Position numbers and translations under genes: made by a program. The notes under the pieces were generated by a model. It was not told the origin of the DNA. It made no database searches and was given only the letters and a program-made list of their open reading frames with translations. 64,000 nt of DNA from Cymodocea nodosa (Eukaryota > Streptophyta > Magnoliopsida > Alismatales > Cymodoceaceae): assembly GCA_036874045.1 (NCBI GenBank), contig CM072343.1, positions 950,001 through 1,014,000 of the forward strand. Direction: 5' to 3'. Position 1 is the stretch's first letter. The number at the start of each line of letters is the position of its first letter. This document shows, piece by piece, positions 10,659 through 25,576 of this stretch.

Positions 10659-13600
10659 TGCAACTCAGGAGTCTTCTCTCTCTCTTCTTATCTGAGATTC
10701 TGAAACTCCCTAAAATTGTTCCTGGAAAACTTTTTGGAGTTTGTTATTATAATTTAATCATTTTTAAAAAACTAAAATTTGATTATATAGTCAGTTAATT
10801 TATGATATGATTTAGGATTTTTTTTATTTACAAGGCTTAAAAATTTGATAATTACTTGTACGTTATAAAAATTCATATTTAATTACAAATCATTAAAAAT
10901 TGATGAATCTTATTAGAATATCCTTGTAGTTAAATTCCATCAAAAAAATGAATATAATGTCTGTTAAGTAACTATTGATTTGTAAACTATAACCAATGTA
11001 AAGGAATGCTGAGAAAGGAAAATGAATTTTTCCTTTTCAAAAATTCCGAAAATAAATATAATGTCTGTTAACCATGGATAACCTAAATGTAGGAATATTA
11101 GAGTAAAATGAAGTTTTTTTTTTTAATGGCATGTTTGTAAATATGAATTTTTGAATAAGATAAGTAATTACCAAATTGTCTTGTAGGATGCAAGTAAAAA
11201 TTCCATAATTTACCATGTATTACAATTTTAACTTAATACAAGTAATGCTTTGTTAAGGATTTTTTATCTAAAAAAATTTAATGATTGGAATTTAATGGAA
11301 ATTGGTCGATTTAAAGATCTTTAGAACATGATTTGATACTTAATTCAATTTAAGTTAAAATTTTATATGTATTATAATCATTTGATGTTAAAATCTATAT
11401 AATTACTTCTATCATCCTATATACATCCATGAAGTGATATAAACATCTTTAGAAAGAATTCATAGAAGTGCCTCTTGGAGAAAATGACCCCTTGGGAGAT
11501 AATAAAGTGTAATGTACATTTATCAAGATTAAGGATTTTGATTAATATTTTAAGATTGATTTTGCTATGGACATTCACATGCTATGGATGCTCAAAATTA
11601 ATGAGTCACACATTATATGTTTTATGAAAGCAAGCTAAGACTGAAAGGTAGACTATACATAATATTTGCAAGTAGGAATAACAAACGGTAGCAAAAGTCA
11701 TACAAGTAAGAGTCATGTGATTCATAATATTTGAAATTAAGAGTGAGAATGAAGGTAAAGTTGTAATTCACGATGTTTGCAAACGAAAACAAAAGTGCAA
11801 GTCTTGTCGTGAGTGAAATATGGTGTGTTTCATGGAAACATCTAACAAAAATAAGAGTACAAGTGAGAGTAAAGCAAAAGTAAGAGTGGATCAAAGCAAT
11901 GGTAGCGATTTCATCTTTTTAACGACAACAAAGACTAACATTTACGATAATTTAAAAAGGAAATCCATGAAAACTTTTAAAAAAGATTGATTTTGATATA
12001 TTACTTTTAAAAATAATATGTTAAAAGATTTTAGTTTAGCCTTTTATATATAAATCATAAAATAAGATATATTTATACTTATTATCAAGCACCTAATTTC
12101 GTAAAAACTTTTAAGTTAAACATGTTTGGACAAGAGCAGTATTAAGATATATAACCACTTAAGAAGTTCTTATACAATGTCTATAGACAATAATGATGAC
12201 TCTATTTAGATACAAGTAATCAGTAGATGTGTGCACTTACTTAACTCACGTGTTAATGTTTTCCTTTATCGATACTCTCAAGTTGAGTTGGTGGATAGGA
12301 TCACTTAAGATATCTTTGACTAGTTGAAACATAAAGTACATGGTATTTGGAGACTAATTCATAAAAAACGTTATTTTAGGTACTTAAGAAGGTATACTCT
12401 TACTAATTTTTATTTTCATAGATACTTCTAGTGTATATTAAATTATTTAACATCTATGTAATGTCAATTATTATCATCTTCATAGATACTAATGATATAT
12501 AACAAACTATTTAAGTATCTATACAGTGTCACCTATTATCACTTACATAAATATTTCTAGTGTTCATTAAGTTATTTGAATATCTATGCAATGTCAATTT
12601 AAATAGAATGTTGATTTTAAAAATAATTAGATATAACGGTCAATTAAATATTATGTCGAATTTAGATTCTTTTAAATTCCAAAACAATTACAAACTAGCA
12701 CTACGAAAGTAAACAATATGAAACTACTTTCGTTCATTTTTCTTTTCTTTTTATTTTATGAATTTTTTATATTTTTTACTTTGTTTTTCGTTACTTAATT
12801 TTTAAGTGTATAAATAGACTCTTAGAAAAGAAAATGAGAATCTGAAGCAACTTTATACCATAGGTGGTACACAATATTTAATTATTGCAAATTACTTCAT
12901 TAAACAAATGTTTGAGGAGTTTGCATTGCACCGGCCGTTCACGTATTCTCCTAAGCTCTCCCAACCACCGCATGCAATGACACCATCTAGGTTAAAACTT
13001 AGGAGTCATGAATAAATAAAATTTCATACTTTTAACGTACTTGTAGTTTTGCAATAGCTAATAATACATACTATCATAAATTTTTACCAATTAAGTTAAT
13101 TCGTGTTAAGAACCGAGAATTGACCTAAGCCACTTCGAAGTACTTGGGTTGGGTTTCGTTTGGTTCGTACGTTAGTGAAGTTAAATCAAATGTGATTTTC
13201 AAATTATCTAATGTCGTAAATAATTTAGAGAGTGAAAGTACAAATTCATCTTAATTTACGTATTTTTACATTTGAAAAATGATAAAAAGAAAATGATAGA
13301 AAATAATAAAAAAGAGAATTACAAAAAGTAATAGAAAGTTAATAGAAAATATAAGTATTTATACATAAAATAGAAAATGATAGAATTTAAAATATATATG
13401 TTTGTACATAATATAAAAAATAACGAAAAATCATAAAATATAAAATATGTGTATTTCTATGTATAATAAAAAATAACAGAAATTTTTTGTAATTATTTAC
13501 ATAATAGAGAATAACAAAATTTAATTGATAATACAAAAAAAAGTTATATGTGACAGTTTTTAATCAGTTTATTCCAATCTTCGATCAATATCAATTAACT

Positions 13601-14286
13601 GAAGGGCTTTTACGTTCCTTTACACTTGGGAATGTTTCAATTCAAACATGTAAAATATTTACTATTGTACATATTAATGTTTGTATTATGATAAAATCGA
13701 CAGCAAATATGAGACGAAGGAAACTTTGCTTTCATGCAGATGAAAAATGAAAGTAAACAATGGAAAATATGAGACGACACAAATACTTAGAAAAAGATGA
13801 AAAAATTTTCTGTTATTTTCTATTATGATGTTTTTCAATATTTTTCAGGTATACAAACACCAAAATTAGTCTGTGCATGAGAAAATAGATCACCTCAGAA
13901 TATATAAATTAATTATACTCCAAAGTAGAACACCTGACCATTTATTGAACTTTACATGTTAAATTCATCTGAAAAGCAAATCAAACCTGAGTTTGAATGG
14001 TCTCAACTCTCAACGAAATGTGAAGCACCGATAATAATATATAACCCGTCACTCTGGTTTCTGCACAAGAAATTGCGGTGCAGTACAAATGCCCTAAAAT
14101 ACAAGCAAGAAAGTATTAGACAAAACACTGATATATGCAAGCCAAGCACAATAAATTTCTTCTGCCTTGGTGAGTGAATACGTTCGTTCTTCCAAAGAAA
14201 TTTGCCCTAGCGCTGCCGCGCAAGAGCAGATCTACCGACATGGATGGATGCGAATACGATCGGTAGAAGAACACAAAGCAAACGCC
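10659..14286. other. Intergenic between ATG7 and bHLH gene, AT-rich
   Basis: About 3.6 kb. The first 60 nt (CT-rich) are probably the ATG7 leader. The rest is AT-rich, with short open frames of biased composition and many diverged repeats of the type aaaatgatagaaaat (about 13.27-13.50 kb). A small GC-richer patch lies near 12.92-12.98 kb. No gene or RNA is recognised. Confidence 0.5.
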
Positions 14287-17200
14287 TCAAGAAGGAGAGC
14301 TTGACGACTCGAACGGTGGAATCCTCCTCTTCTTCCCTAAATTAGAGGTGGAAGGAGGACTCGGCTCCGTTCCAGAACGCATCCGACCTAGAACCGCCAC
14401 CAGCGCCTGCTGCACCGACCTCGTGACGACGTGCCTCTCCATGTTATTATCATCATCGCCGTTGCCGTGACCTTCACAAGTCATCACAAGCACGCTCTTC
14501 ATCCTTCCCCCCACGGTGGAGATCTCGGCGCTCACGGTCTTCAGCTTTAGCGACTCCAGTGCTTGGTTCAAGTCCGCGAGCAGCTCCGGCCTGTCCTCGC
14601 AACACAGCGATGCCTTGATGGAGAGGGACCTCTGCTCCACCTCGTCCCCGCAAATCTCCACCTTCACCTCGTCTACATCGGATGGAATCGTCCATCGTTT
14701 CCCTACCTCTACCGCATTCTTCTTCAGCTCCCTCACCTGGTTGATGACCTCCCCGAGCAGTGTCGCCTTGTCCATCTGCAGAGAAATATCCGTACGTAAC
14801 CGACCATCCGTAATCTTAACAAACTTCAAATTATCATTATAAAAATAATAATAAAAGGACCATGTGCCTCTACACACACGCATAGATACTTAATATTTTA
14901 GTGAAGATCGTAAAGGACATACGCGATGATAAAGAAATTATTGATCTCAATTGTTTATTATTGATGTACGTTATACTTGTTTTGAAAAAAAAAGGTAATT
15001 AAATTAAGCTAACAACTTTTAACCATAACTGAGGGAAGTTACCTCGTATTAATATTAATTAGGACTTAAGCTATCATTGTTTATTTTCTTTATAATAATA
15101 ATTTTGATTCATTAAAATATGAATTTTGATGAGACCTATGTATGAGTTTAATTATCCTTAAATAATTGAGTTATTGACCTATATCAATACAAAAAAGTGT
15201 TTTCAAATGGGCCTCTGGGAAACTTTCTTAAAGGCACCTCTTATTTTTGAATTATTTTTAAGAAATTAAAATCTAATTTTATAATTAGTTAATCTGTAGT
15301 ATAATTTTCTATGCATTATATTAAAATTTCAACTTACTTTAAGCTATATTTGTTAAAATTTTTGATTTAAGAAATAGTGGTTGATAATTAATAAATATTG
15401 ATCAAGTTTAAGACATTTAGATCAAGAACAAATATTTGTTCAACTTATATAAGTAAATTTTTTACCATGTATTTATATCTCAAAATTCATGTGGTTACTA
15501 CTTCTACTACTCCTTCATGAATTTATAAGGAGATATTAAGGCCCCTTTTTCTAAGACCACATCTAGCAAAAATAATCCCGTATCATTAATTTATTAATTA
15601 TGATTTGCAGCTAAATATATAATTAGTATTTTTGTGATGAATCATGAATGTATTTTGTTGTTAACATTTCATGCATGTATGATATGCGTGTCCACCAAAC
15701 TATTTTTTTAATGTTGGTGATATTTTTGTTTAAACTTGAACAACATATATATATATATACCTTAAAAGGTTAATCATACCCATATACATGTATTTACTTT
15801 AAAAATTGAGATATTTATGTGCATAATTCTATAAATAATTGCAAATGTATCCGTACCTACACACATAAGTGAAAACAGGCCAGACAAGATTTTTCATAAT
15901 GATAGTTTTTTTTTTTAGTTTAAAATAAGGCAAAAATGTCAATATTTTTGCCTACATGTGCCAATATTTATTTTGCAAATTTATTTTTAAAAAATAAAAA
16001 ATAATTTTATAGATATATAGTTAATCTATAGTATAATCCACTACACATTAAAATTTGAACAAAATCTGAGTTTTATTTATTAATATTTTTGAATTTAAAA
16101 ATCAATGATTGGAAATGAACAGAAATTGACCAATTTTAATATCTTTAGATTAAAGAAAAATACTTATTTAATTGAAATAAAAAATTTATCATGTATTTCC
16201 AGTCATCTAATTATAATATCTATACGGTTATTTCTATCCAATATATATTTATAGAAAGGAAATGCAAACATCTATAGAAACCTTACCCATAGATATCTGC
16301 AGCTTAAACTAAATACCTCTTCCTTCGCGTTAGAGTAAAAGATCAACTGTGTTAGTAAAATAGGATTGATATACAAAATGCAAAAGAAGAAGTATTGAAA
16401 TGATTGAGTTGGTAACATATTTTAAAGATCAACGATTTAGATTAATGGAACAGGGCTCCCTCAAACTGTGCTGAATTAGATTGGATCTCAATTCCACCTC
16501 TTAGTCTTTAAAGATCAAATCCATTAGTTTCACTGCAACATGGTTTCTTATGTTAGTTATATTGATATGGTATTTGATTATCAGAAGAATTCTTCATTTA
16601 GATGAAACATCTAAAGACTTGAACATGAATCTACTTCCTTTTTTATGAGAAGAATCCCAAATAGATGCTTACTATTTCCCCTTTTACAGATTGAAATCTG
16701 TCTATTTTTTTCTAATAGTGATTATTACCCAATCTATCTGATTTCAATAACCTCATAGTCGAATCTTTTTTTTTGTTTGATCAATCACAGATAAAAGAAA
16801 GGTACAAGAAAAAGAATTCCTTTTATGAATGATCAAAGACTGTGATCACAAAGTGGATATGAATGAATGATCTCGACTGAGGGGAAGAAAAAAGAAAGAA
16901 AGAAAAGAAAAACAGGATTACAAGCACTTCACAGCTATTATTGCTTGGCATCTACAGGAAAGATAAAGATATGAAGAAAACATATGTGGGGAAGAATCGA
17001 GACAGAAGAAATATAAATTAAAAGCTCTCAGATGAATATACGAAGGAAACAAGTCAATCAGAAACAAAACAAAAGCAGGTCATGTTTCCTCCATCATTAA
17101 ATTTTCTCACGTATGTAAAGATCTGTGATTGAAAAAAGTCATGTTGGAAGGAAAGCAAAAAACAGAAGTTGGAATAATATTACAGAACAAGAAAACACAG

Positions 17201-17531
17201 AGGAAAAGGAAGCTTTTCAGACCTTGGTGTTGGTGGGAAGGAGAGTCCTAAGTTTGGAGAGATGAGCATTGATTCTTTCCCTCCTCCTCCTCTCTGCTTC
17301 GCTATGGCTTTTCAAGGCCAAGGCAGCTCTCACCTCGGACACCCGTCTTCCACCTCCCATTACCTTCTTCCCCATCCTAACAGGAGCCCTAACCAGCTCT
17401 CCTCTCGTCCCATCCAATACCAAAGTCGCAGGCACCAACCGACCACCATCCCCAACACCGCCGCCGCTGAAGTCCAAACCATCACCGAAGCCCCTGAAAA
17501 CCACGAAATCCCCAAGCGGAAGTGTACCCAT
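14287..17531 (-). CDS. bHLH30-like basic helix-loop-helix transcription factor, 2 exons
   Basis: Minus-strand exons 17531..17223 and 14775..14287 give 265 aa. The bHLH spans about residues 77-125. Its basic region KSHSEAERRRRERIN has the His, Glu and Arg expected for E-box/G-box contact. The helices LSKLRTLLP and MDKATLLGEVINQVREL follow. The C-terminal half (CCEDRPELLADLNQALESLKLKTVSAEISTVGGR) is the ACT-like region of the AtbHLH30/32/106/107 clade, which includes TMO5-type vascular regulators and AIG1. The junction TNTK|MDKATLL is the usual intron position of this clade. The frame extends 5' only through a GTG, then meets a stop (TGA), so the ATG at 17531 is the start. The donor is AAG|GTCTGA. 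The intron (17222..14776) is 2.4 kb. The clade call is firm; the exact orthologue is open. Confidence 0.92.
14776..17222 (-). other. Large intron of the bHLH gene
   Basis: AT-rich, 2447 nt. It contains a TA-repeat near 15.75 kb and low-complexity A/T runs. I see no exon, transposon end or RNA gene in it. Confidence 0.6.
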
Positions 17532-18209
17532 CTCGAGAAAAGAAGAATTCCAACTCCCCACAGCTCACAATCGGGTGATGGTGATGGTGGTGGCGGTGGT
17601 GGAGGTCGACCGTCAAGCCCCGCTCCTTCTCTTGTACTTCTTCTCTCCAATCCTTGAGAGGCGGGAGGTTCGGTTCCTCACGAGCTGCCCCATTGCCGGT
17701 GCCGCCTGAATTGGCTTGTGGGTGGCGCGGAATCTCCGGGGAGGAGGAATCTTCTGTGGTGCGATTTTGGAGGGAAGCAGAGAAGAATGCTCTACTCTGG
17801 TCTCTGGTTCATCTGTGACACTGGTCGATGTGGAATGGATCACACACTTCATGTTCTTATCGATGGTGGTGTTAGTTTACTTGGTTAAGAATGATCCCAC
17901 TTTTCTTTTAAAATTTAAATCTATTATTAAAAATAAAATTTCCCTGTTCATGATTTTTTTTATCATCCATATTTAAAAATTGATAAAATAAAGATGAAAA
18001 CAGACATCATCGTCATCGACCCATTTCTACTTTCTACTTTAACTATTCTTCTTAGCTGCATCATTGTGTAACTTTGCTTTGCTTCATCATTTTTTATTAC
18101 GCTCTTCTGCTGAAAATTGCACTGATGTATATCACCTCATTCTTATCATCATATCTTGCTTACACTTTGAACTGTGTAGACATGCTTCATCTCACCATTT
18201 TTGATTGTA

Positions 18210-18240
<31 letters not shown>

Positions 18241-21200
18241 GTGAATTACATATATTTGTCTTACTTTTAGATTTTCTTATGAATCGTTCAGAAAACGATA
18301 TACCAAAATCAAATTCAATATGTTGTTTCTATACATGCTTCATTAATTTTGAGCAGCTATGGCAAAAATATTTTATAAGTATCTATAGCAAAAGAAAACT
18401 TCATAAAAAAATTAGGTACTTCAGTGATCAATAATATAAAATACTCTTGTTATTTGCTTGACATAGATTAGTTATATTTCAAAACACTTACTGAATAAAT
18501 GCTTATTTTATTTACAATTGAAAATATTTATTACATATGTGCTAGTTTTAAAATAAGTTGATACAAAAAAATTATTTTTCAAAATGCCTTGGTACAAAAT
18601 TAGGGACAGGTTTTCTAACATGAGATACTACCACATTGGTTGTTTGACCTAACATGTGAATGTAGAACTGTATAGGACCATACCTTTGGTGGCATTAGTG
18701 TTCATTACATGATTTTTTGTACATATAAAATTTTTCATGATTTTTTTTGTTATTTATATATATTTTTTTTTCAAACTAACCCTATTATTATCATCATCAT
18801 CATCATTGTCGCATCCTTATCTTTTTATGTAATGCAACTACAAGGGCATGATTAAAGGCACTCATGCTACAATGATATGTGGGGTGACCCATAAAAGGCT
18901 TTTGTGACCAATATGTTGGAAAGGGTTGTGTTGTGTTCAATTAATTAGCTTTAATATATTTAAAAGTAGTTTTTTCCTATGTTTTTTTTTTTGCATTTCC
19001 TTTTTACACAGAACCTTAAGTAAACCTTAAAACCCTAACCTCATGTGCATAGAAAACAAGATAATCTACTCTAAATATCAATGAGATAAAAAAAAAAACA
19101 AATTATTTCATTTAATAAACCTCTGAACCCAAAATAATATTGTTCTAAATTTACACTACTACTTCCTTGGTGTCCACGCAATGAACTTGTAACTCATGCA
19201 ATTGAAGGAATTCCACCATAAACTACCATGGTAGGTTTGAATATTTGATCTCTCTCTCTCTCTATATATCTATCTATCTATCTACTATTAGAAGAATATG
19301 ATGCAAGTCCTTGAAGATGGTACAACTGTTCAATTAATTGTTATAAATTGCTTCATGTGATAAAGCTTTGGAGAATTTGCTTACTCATAACACACTAGGT
19401 ATGCATATCATAATTAATTTTTTTCCTCGTCTTGTAAGTTGTACAAGAAAAAGGAGGAGGTCTTAAGTTCAAATTCAAGCAAAAATATTATCAATATCAA
19501 AAATAAACTCGTAACAAATGCTCTTGAGAATTTTTATGATAGACTACCATGGTAGGTAAAAACACCTCTCCCCTCTTGGAATATAGGATGAGAGATTTGT
19601 CTAATCATTTGAACCAAGACATAGTTTAGAAGATATGTATTAAAGAAAGAAATGGTATTTTAATGGTCTATGATTGTCAAGGTTTAATGAATATATAAAT
19701 ACCTTCAATTATTTATTTTTCCTTTCATGAAGTGCATATACTAATCAAAGTTTTAATGCTGCTTTGAACATTAATTCTAATACACAAGAAGGAAAAAGAT
19801 CACATATGCTCTTCACAAGAACAAAATAGACAAGAAATTGAGATTGATTTATTTAGAAGAAATTGTCCTCTAAATCATATTAAAGGTTTTTTTTTATTTG
19901 ATGAAAAGATATTACCACACAACATTAATTAATTAACCTAATTACATAGATTTGGTTGAATAAAATTGAAAGTAACATGAGATTCTAACTTGAATTGTTG
20001 TTGTTTTTGTTGCCTCATTTAGAAAATGTTGTTTTTGTGTTTTGACATTTTCCTAAATTAAAGGATGTTAATTAGAAGTCTAGAATCGTAATATTATTAT
20101 TATCAGAAATATTCATCTTAAGGACTTAATTAAACGACGCAACATGAAAAATATTCATCACATCATGTTGTCACTTTCATCAAAAAGAATCATTCGATTA
20201 ATTAAATGGCATATGCATTTTCATTTGGCCACCAATAAATCAAAGGCCTTCAATAGATCACATCGTGTATAGAGGACAAATATGAATGATAGGAAGAGAG
20301 AAGTTTATATATAATAAAAAAAACAAAGATAGATTATAGAATTAATTATTGTGGTCAAGATGAGGATTAGGGTTTGCCTTACGAAAGATATAGATTATGA
20401 AGGAACCAGCTCAGTATCTACATGTAACGATGTGATGAAGACCACTAGAAGCCAAAGATGAACCTGCAAACAAAGCGCTTATTGGTAGTAATTAATTTTC
20501 TGTGTTTGTTGCTTTAGCTTTCCACGGGCACTTAATCAGCCAGTCACTTAAAAACTAGTTGATCTATTTGTGAAAGAAAATAGCCCACAGTGTTCACCAT
20601 CCACTGTGGTTAAGGAATGCAGGAGCTTTTCTTGTTCAATCTTATAAGATTCTCTCTAGAGCAAAAGATGGCACCAGGCCATTTGCCATCCTTAATTATC
20701 TCAATGTATCTCTCATACCAACATAAGAATTTCTTGATTTCTGTGATCTCTCAAAAGAGAAGTGTAAGAACCTTCCATGCCTGGTAGCACTTCTTTAATA
20801 ACTTCTTTAGTATCTATCATTTGAAGCTGGTTAGCATCCAAAAATGATCAGTTCAAAAACCCTAATAAGCTAGTTTTTCCTCCCTCATTTTCAATTCAAG
20901 CTGAAGTATTTTGAAGTTGATGTATAGAAATAAGCTGATATACGAAAACTCGGTCAATTGGTTCCACTTTTCAAAAAACGTTGACATGCATATGTGTTAG
21001 ATCAAATGATCATTACAAAAGGAAGAACATTCTCATTTCCAACATATAAAACAAAGCCTGCTGCTTTCCTCCCTCCCTCCCCCTTCCCCACAGAAAAAGG
21101 CTTAGAATACTGCCCAACCTCCCTTACCATGTGATCGATCTCTCCTCTTGCTTAACATTTTCTCTCACTGTGTTGTGCCGTGGGAATGAAAATTAACTAT

Positions 21201-22413
21201 AAGAATTCAATAATAATAATAATAATGCCTACAAAAACGATATATGCAGGTGACATGATAAGAGACGAAGTACAAATATCAGATCACTCGAAGGAGTTGA
21301 ATTGCAGAAAAGCACACGCTCCTTCGTATTCCATTCTCAACATTCCCTTCCACTGCTTTCCACATGTACAAATCTCAAGCCTTGCATTTGAACCTCCCCA
21401 GAGAACATTGCAGAAGCTCCGTTCTATCGCTGTTACCGACCAATTACGCTGCACATCTTGCGGTACGTGAGTTTCTTTGATTAAGAAAAGAATCAATGGG
21501 TCCGACGAGTTTAATTACCTTACACGTAGCAAGGCATTAAGAAGTGATTATTTAAGGAAGGCATTGAATAATCTAGAAGAAGAAGCCCCAAGCATGGACG
21601 TCAAACCGGACCCTACTTACCACTCCTCCTCCTCCTCCTCCTCCTCCTCCTCCTCTACCTTCCTCTGAGTTTGGTGCGTTGCCGAGTCGACCTCAACCCC
21701 ATGCACGTCGACAGCGACCCACCGACCATCTTTTGACAAATATTTGACGACGCACACGCCACCACCGCGACCACTTGTAATAATATATATGTTAACTGCA
21801 CCCGCCACTTCATGCTCATGCATGCCCACACCTTTTTCCTCCTTTCTCTTGTCTTTCTTATCGATTCTAGTATTCCTGGAAGCATACCTCAATATTGATA
21901 AAGAATTTCTTTATCGTGTTATTGACGTAGATTTGAATTGTTTCGTATAAAGAAGAAAAAGGAGAAGAAGGGAGTGTTTATGGTATTTTTGAATTGTACG
22001 TAGGTGTTCAAAAGAGTCCAAAGATTCACTTTAGTTGTTGGTTAATTAACAGCTTCTTCTTTACTAGTTAGGTTGTGTGTTTGAATCTTTACACTTATGA
22101 ATCTCAACATACAACTTAATTTCCAATATATTATATTATGTCACTTTAATGTCATTTTACGAGACTATACTTGTGATTCGTTACGAGAGAAATAACGATA
22201 CAATCAATCGAGAGAAATGGTAAGGTATACATGTGTAAGATGCATCCAAACCATTTACGAAAGTAAAGAAAGCATATCAAAAATTCAATTTGCATGCAGT
22301 TTTTTAGACGTCTTAGCAAAATATATATATGTATGTAAAGTTAAGTTAAGTTAAGTTTTACTGGCATGTTTGGAATCTTTGTTTTTAAAGGTGTAGAACA
22401 AAAAAGATGACAA

Positions 22414-22428
22414 GGGGGGGGGGGGGGG
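22414..22428 (+). repeat. Homopolymer of 15 G
   Basis: An uninterrupted run of 15 G in AT-rich DNA. It could fold as a G-quadruplex, or it could be an assembly or slippage artefact. Confidence 0.9.
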
Positions 22429-23562
22429 TTTCCTAACCATCCTAATTAGTTCACGAACTCGTGTACTGCATGCCCGCCTTAAAATAATTGAAGGAATAAA
22501 GTTTAGGACTACTTCTTTTCGTCAAAACATCATATTGACTCTGGACGGTTGTCCTGCATAGATGGTAAGGTTGAAACGTGGACGTCTAATATAATATGAT
22601 ATGATGGATAATATTAAAGAAGAGTGGTGGCAAGATTTTGACCTAAAAGTTCTTTAATGCATGAATTCAAAGTTCTTAATTCCTGATAGATGTCATAAAT
22701 GATAATATGGCAGCTAGAAAAAGTTCGTGACAGACAGATATATGATAGATGTGTACATCTAACATGATGATAAAATTTGTGATGGATGTCATAAATTCTC
22801 TAAGATATCACAAGTCTTTGAACTTGACCATCTATTTAAATACATGAATGGTAAGACTTTAATGTAAAAATAAGCATTTAAAACTACCAAAGCGGGAGTT
22901 AGTTTTTGTGAGAGGCGTGATGGATATATACCATGGAAGTTTCCTGAAATAAATTGTTTATCAATGAAGAAGTATTGTTCTTGTATGAATACAAGTTCTA
23001 CCTTCCCCCTTTTTTAATAAGAGATTATTCTAACACTTCTCGTTACTCATGGTATTTTTCTAGTCTTACAAGTGTTTTTGTTCTTAGATTCTCTCTTTTA
23101 ATGAATTCTTGTTTTCAATGTCAGACCATTCTTATACTTCTTGTAATTTGTTTAATTCATACAATTATTCTTATTTTTAGATCAAATGGATATATGGAAT
23201 CTTGAGCCCAAAATATCATTTTATTCTTTAATACATATCAAGTTGAAATCTAGACAACCCAAAATCATTTGATTATAAGAAGTCTCTCATTGTATGCATG
23301 CACTTCATATGTGACACATTATTGATCTACATATCTCCGGGGACTTTTTTTTTTTTTTTTTTTTTGGTTTTAGTTGAAAAAAGTAGTTTTTAGATAGATA
23401 TAACATTTAAGTGTATGTAGCAAGTTACAATTACAATTTTCTTTACAAATTAAAACTATTTTTTCAAATTTTTGTTATTTTCACAAAACTAACAAATGAA
23501 AGAAAAAGTAACAAAATAGTTGTAAGTTGTAAAAATAACATTATAATTTACCACTTACAATT

Positions 23563-23565
<3 letters not shown>

Positions 23566-23598
<33 letters not shown>
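23566..23598. repeat. (TA)n microsatellite
   Basis: Uninterrupted alternating A and T over 33 nt. Confidence 0.95.
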
Positions 23599-23600
<2 letters not shown>

Positions 23601-25576
23601 TATTGCTTGTGAATGCATGCACCTACTCTTGCTATGCATATATATATATGTATGTATATATAATAACGATAGTTCAGTAAATCATATAATATTTATGTTT
23701 GCGTTTGTTTTACTACTCCCATCTGGTTAACTCTTTGAGCTAACACTACTACTATAAGTATATCATACATCTTATCTCTCTAAGCAATCCTTCTCTTAAT
23801 TGGTAAATCATATCATACATCTTATTTCCCTAAGCAGCACTACTAACGTAATCATGCCTTGTGAGTGAAACATATCCTATCATTCACTTATTATATAGAT
23901 TCTTGTTAACTTATCTTTCATTTTATTTTAAGAAAAAAAAGGGTCTTGAATATATCGTCACAAAGAAGGAGTTTATTCCATCTACCTCTCGATTATGTTA
24001 ACTGGTTGTGCATTTGTGAGCTGTAAACATGTAAAATTAGGAAAAGATTGCAGAAAGTCAATAAGTTTTCGTCGTATATTTTTTAAAATAACTAGCATGT
24101 GGCACGAACACATGCCCTTCTCTTCAAAAAGAAACTTTGGTGAGTGTAGAGGTTTTTAGTCTTATATAAGATGGTATTTTTGTTAGGTCTACGCATGCAC
24201 ACATAAGTCAATTAAACATTTCAGCATAAGGTGCTTGTTCTTGAATCTTGATAATTTAATAGTTGGTGCTTGGAATATTTCACATTGGCAGGTAAGATTA
24301 GGAATTGTAAACATATTTAAAGAAGAGACTTTTTTTTATTCACAATTGATTAATTTTAGGTTAAATGTCCTTAATTACATCTTTATATGATATCAGAGTA
24401 AAGACTTTTTTTTTTTAACTCAAGCTTACGTACGTTCACTTAACCTAAAAATAATGATGCTTGTATAATCTAAAAAAGGTCACAAATAAGATAAAATGAT
24501 GGAATGGCTTGACATTGAAAAATAACGATAAGGCTTACACGTATAAACTTTTTCATTCAAATTCAATTCATTTTAAATTAAATATCTTTGCATTTCGGGT
24601 GGTGGACAAAGAGGGATGGGAAATTTGCTGACTTGTTCATATCATCCTTCCACCAGAAGCACTCTTGACAATCTCATTTTATCATGGATGGAAGTGAAGC
24701 AAAAAAAGAAGAAGAAGAAGAAGGCTCTACAACAGCCCCCTTGAGAATCTTAATCCTCTTTGTCATCATTCATTATAATGACATTTAGAAATCCTAAAAT
24801 AATCATGTTTGATGGAAACAACTTCAAAGTTATTGCATTTTTTCAGATGATGACATATTTCTTGAAGTAACGGAAAGGATAAATAATAGAAACCATCAGT
24901 TTTGACGATGGTTCCAGGTAATGATCTTCCGTACTGAAGTTATTAGAAAGTAGTGGTCAAAGCCAACGTCATTATCAAATGCAAGTCATAATCAACGATA
25001 AAAATTATGATTACTAGCAGGTAACATTAGATAAGGTAGCTCATTTTTAATATCTTAAAAAAAAATTAGATTAAAGTAAAAATACCATCCGTATAAAAAT
25101 ACAATGTAAATCGTGTGTTTAGTTTTTTTTTTTAATTTTTTTTTCTTTTTCTTCTAAGAATATTTTAAATGATAATATGTGAGTCTTAATAGACACTCAA
25201 AGGTATACACTAAGAGTATCTAAGAAATTGAAAGTTTATAAGAAACATTGTTAAACCCCAACATAATAGATTTCTCTAAGTATCACGTACTTTGTCCCAC
25301 AAAGATTTTCAGCTAGTTAGAAATAACTTAAATTGACCTCATCTACTAACTTAATTAGTTAGATGTACATGCAAGAGTAAATGCATATTACAACTTAACT
25401 GTAATAATTTAATTAATTAAGAAAATGATATTCATTTTTTTTATTAACATTTGAATTCTGGTGAGTATAAAACGAGTTCGTTTTTCTTATTTTATTGTGA
25501 ATACTTAAAAAGATATATTGAATTTAATTCCAATATATTGTGATATTAGATGTACAATTAATTAAAGAAATAGACC

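Larger units (their letters stand above)
17532..25576. other. Long intergenic region, no gene recognised
   Basis: The first 320 nt, moderately GC-rich, are the likely bHLH promoter and leader. Beyond are AT-rich sequence and microsatellites: TTC near 18.22 kb, TC/TA near 19.25 kb, TCC at 21.63-21.65 kb, a G15 run and a TA run. A TATA-like ACATATAAAAC near 21.04 kb is followed by a CT/CCCT-rich stretch resembling a plant leader, but no open frame beyond it looks like a protein. A perfect 8-bp stem (CGAAGGAG/CTCCTTCG, 21289-21326) is too short to call a microRNA. Confidence 0.45.

Noticed and set aside
17532-17561. N-terminal extension of the bHLH protein by 10 codons
   Set aside because: It would start with GTG, with an in-frame stop two codons upstream; the ATG at 17531 is the natural start.
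17262-17709. Plus-strand open frames opposite bHLH exon 1
   Set aside because: Shadows of GC-rich coding sequence with Pro/Ser bias and no conserved domain.
19425-19490. tRNA-like B-box (AAGTTCAAATTC)
   Set aside because: No A-box or cloverleaf fits around it; probably a chance match or very decayed SINE.
21289-21326. Hairpin CGAAGGAG...CTCCTTCG as a microRNA precursor
   Set aside because: An 8-bp stem with a 22-nt loop is too short, and no known plant miRNA sequence is present.
21180-21668. Open frames after a TATA-like site near 21.04 kb
   Set aside because: Short, no domain, biased composition (Ser and poly-Asn/Ile runs from microsatellites); no splice structure I could defend.
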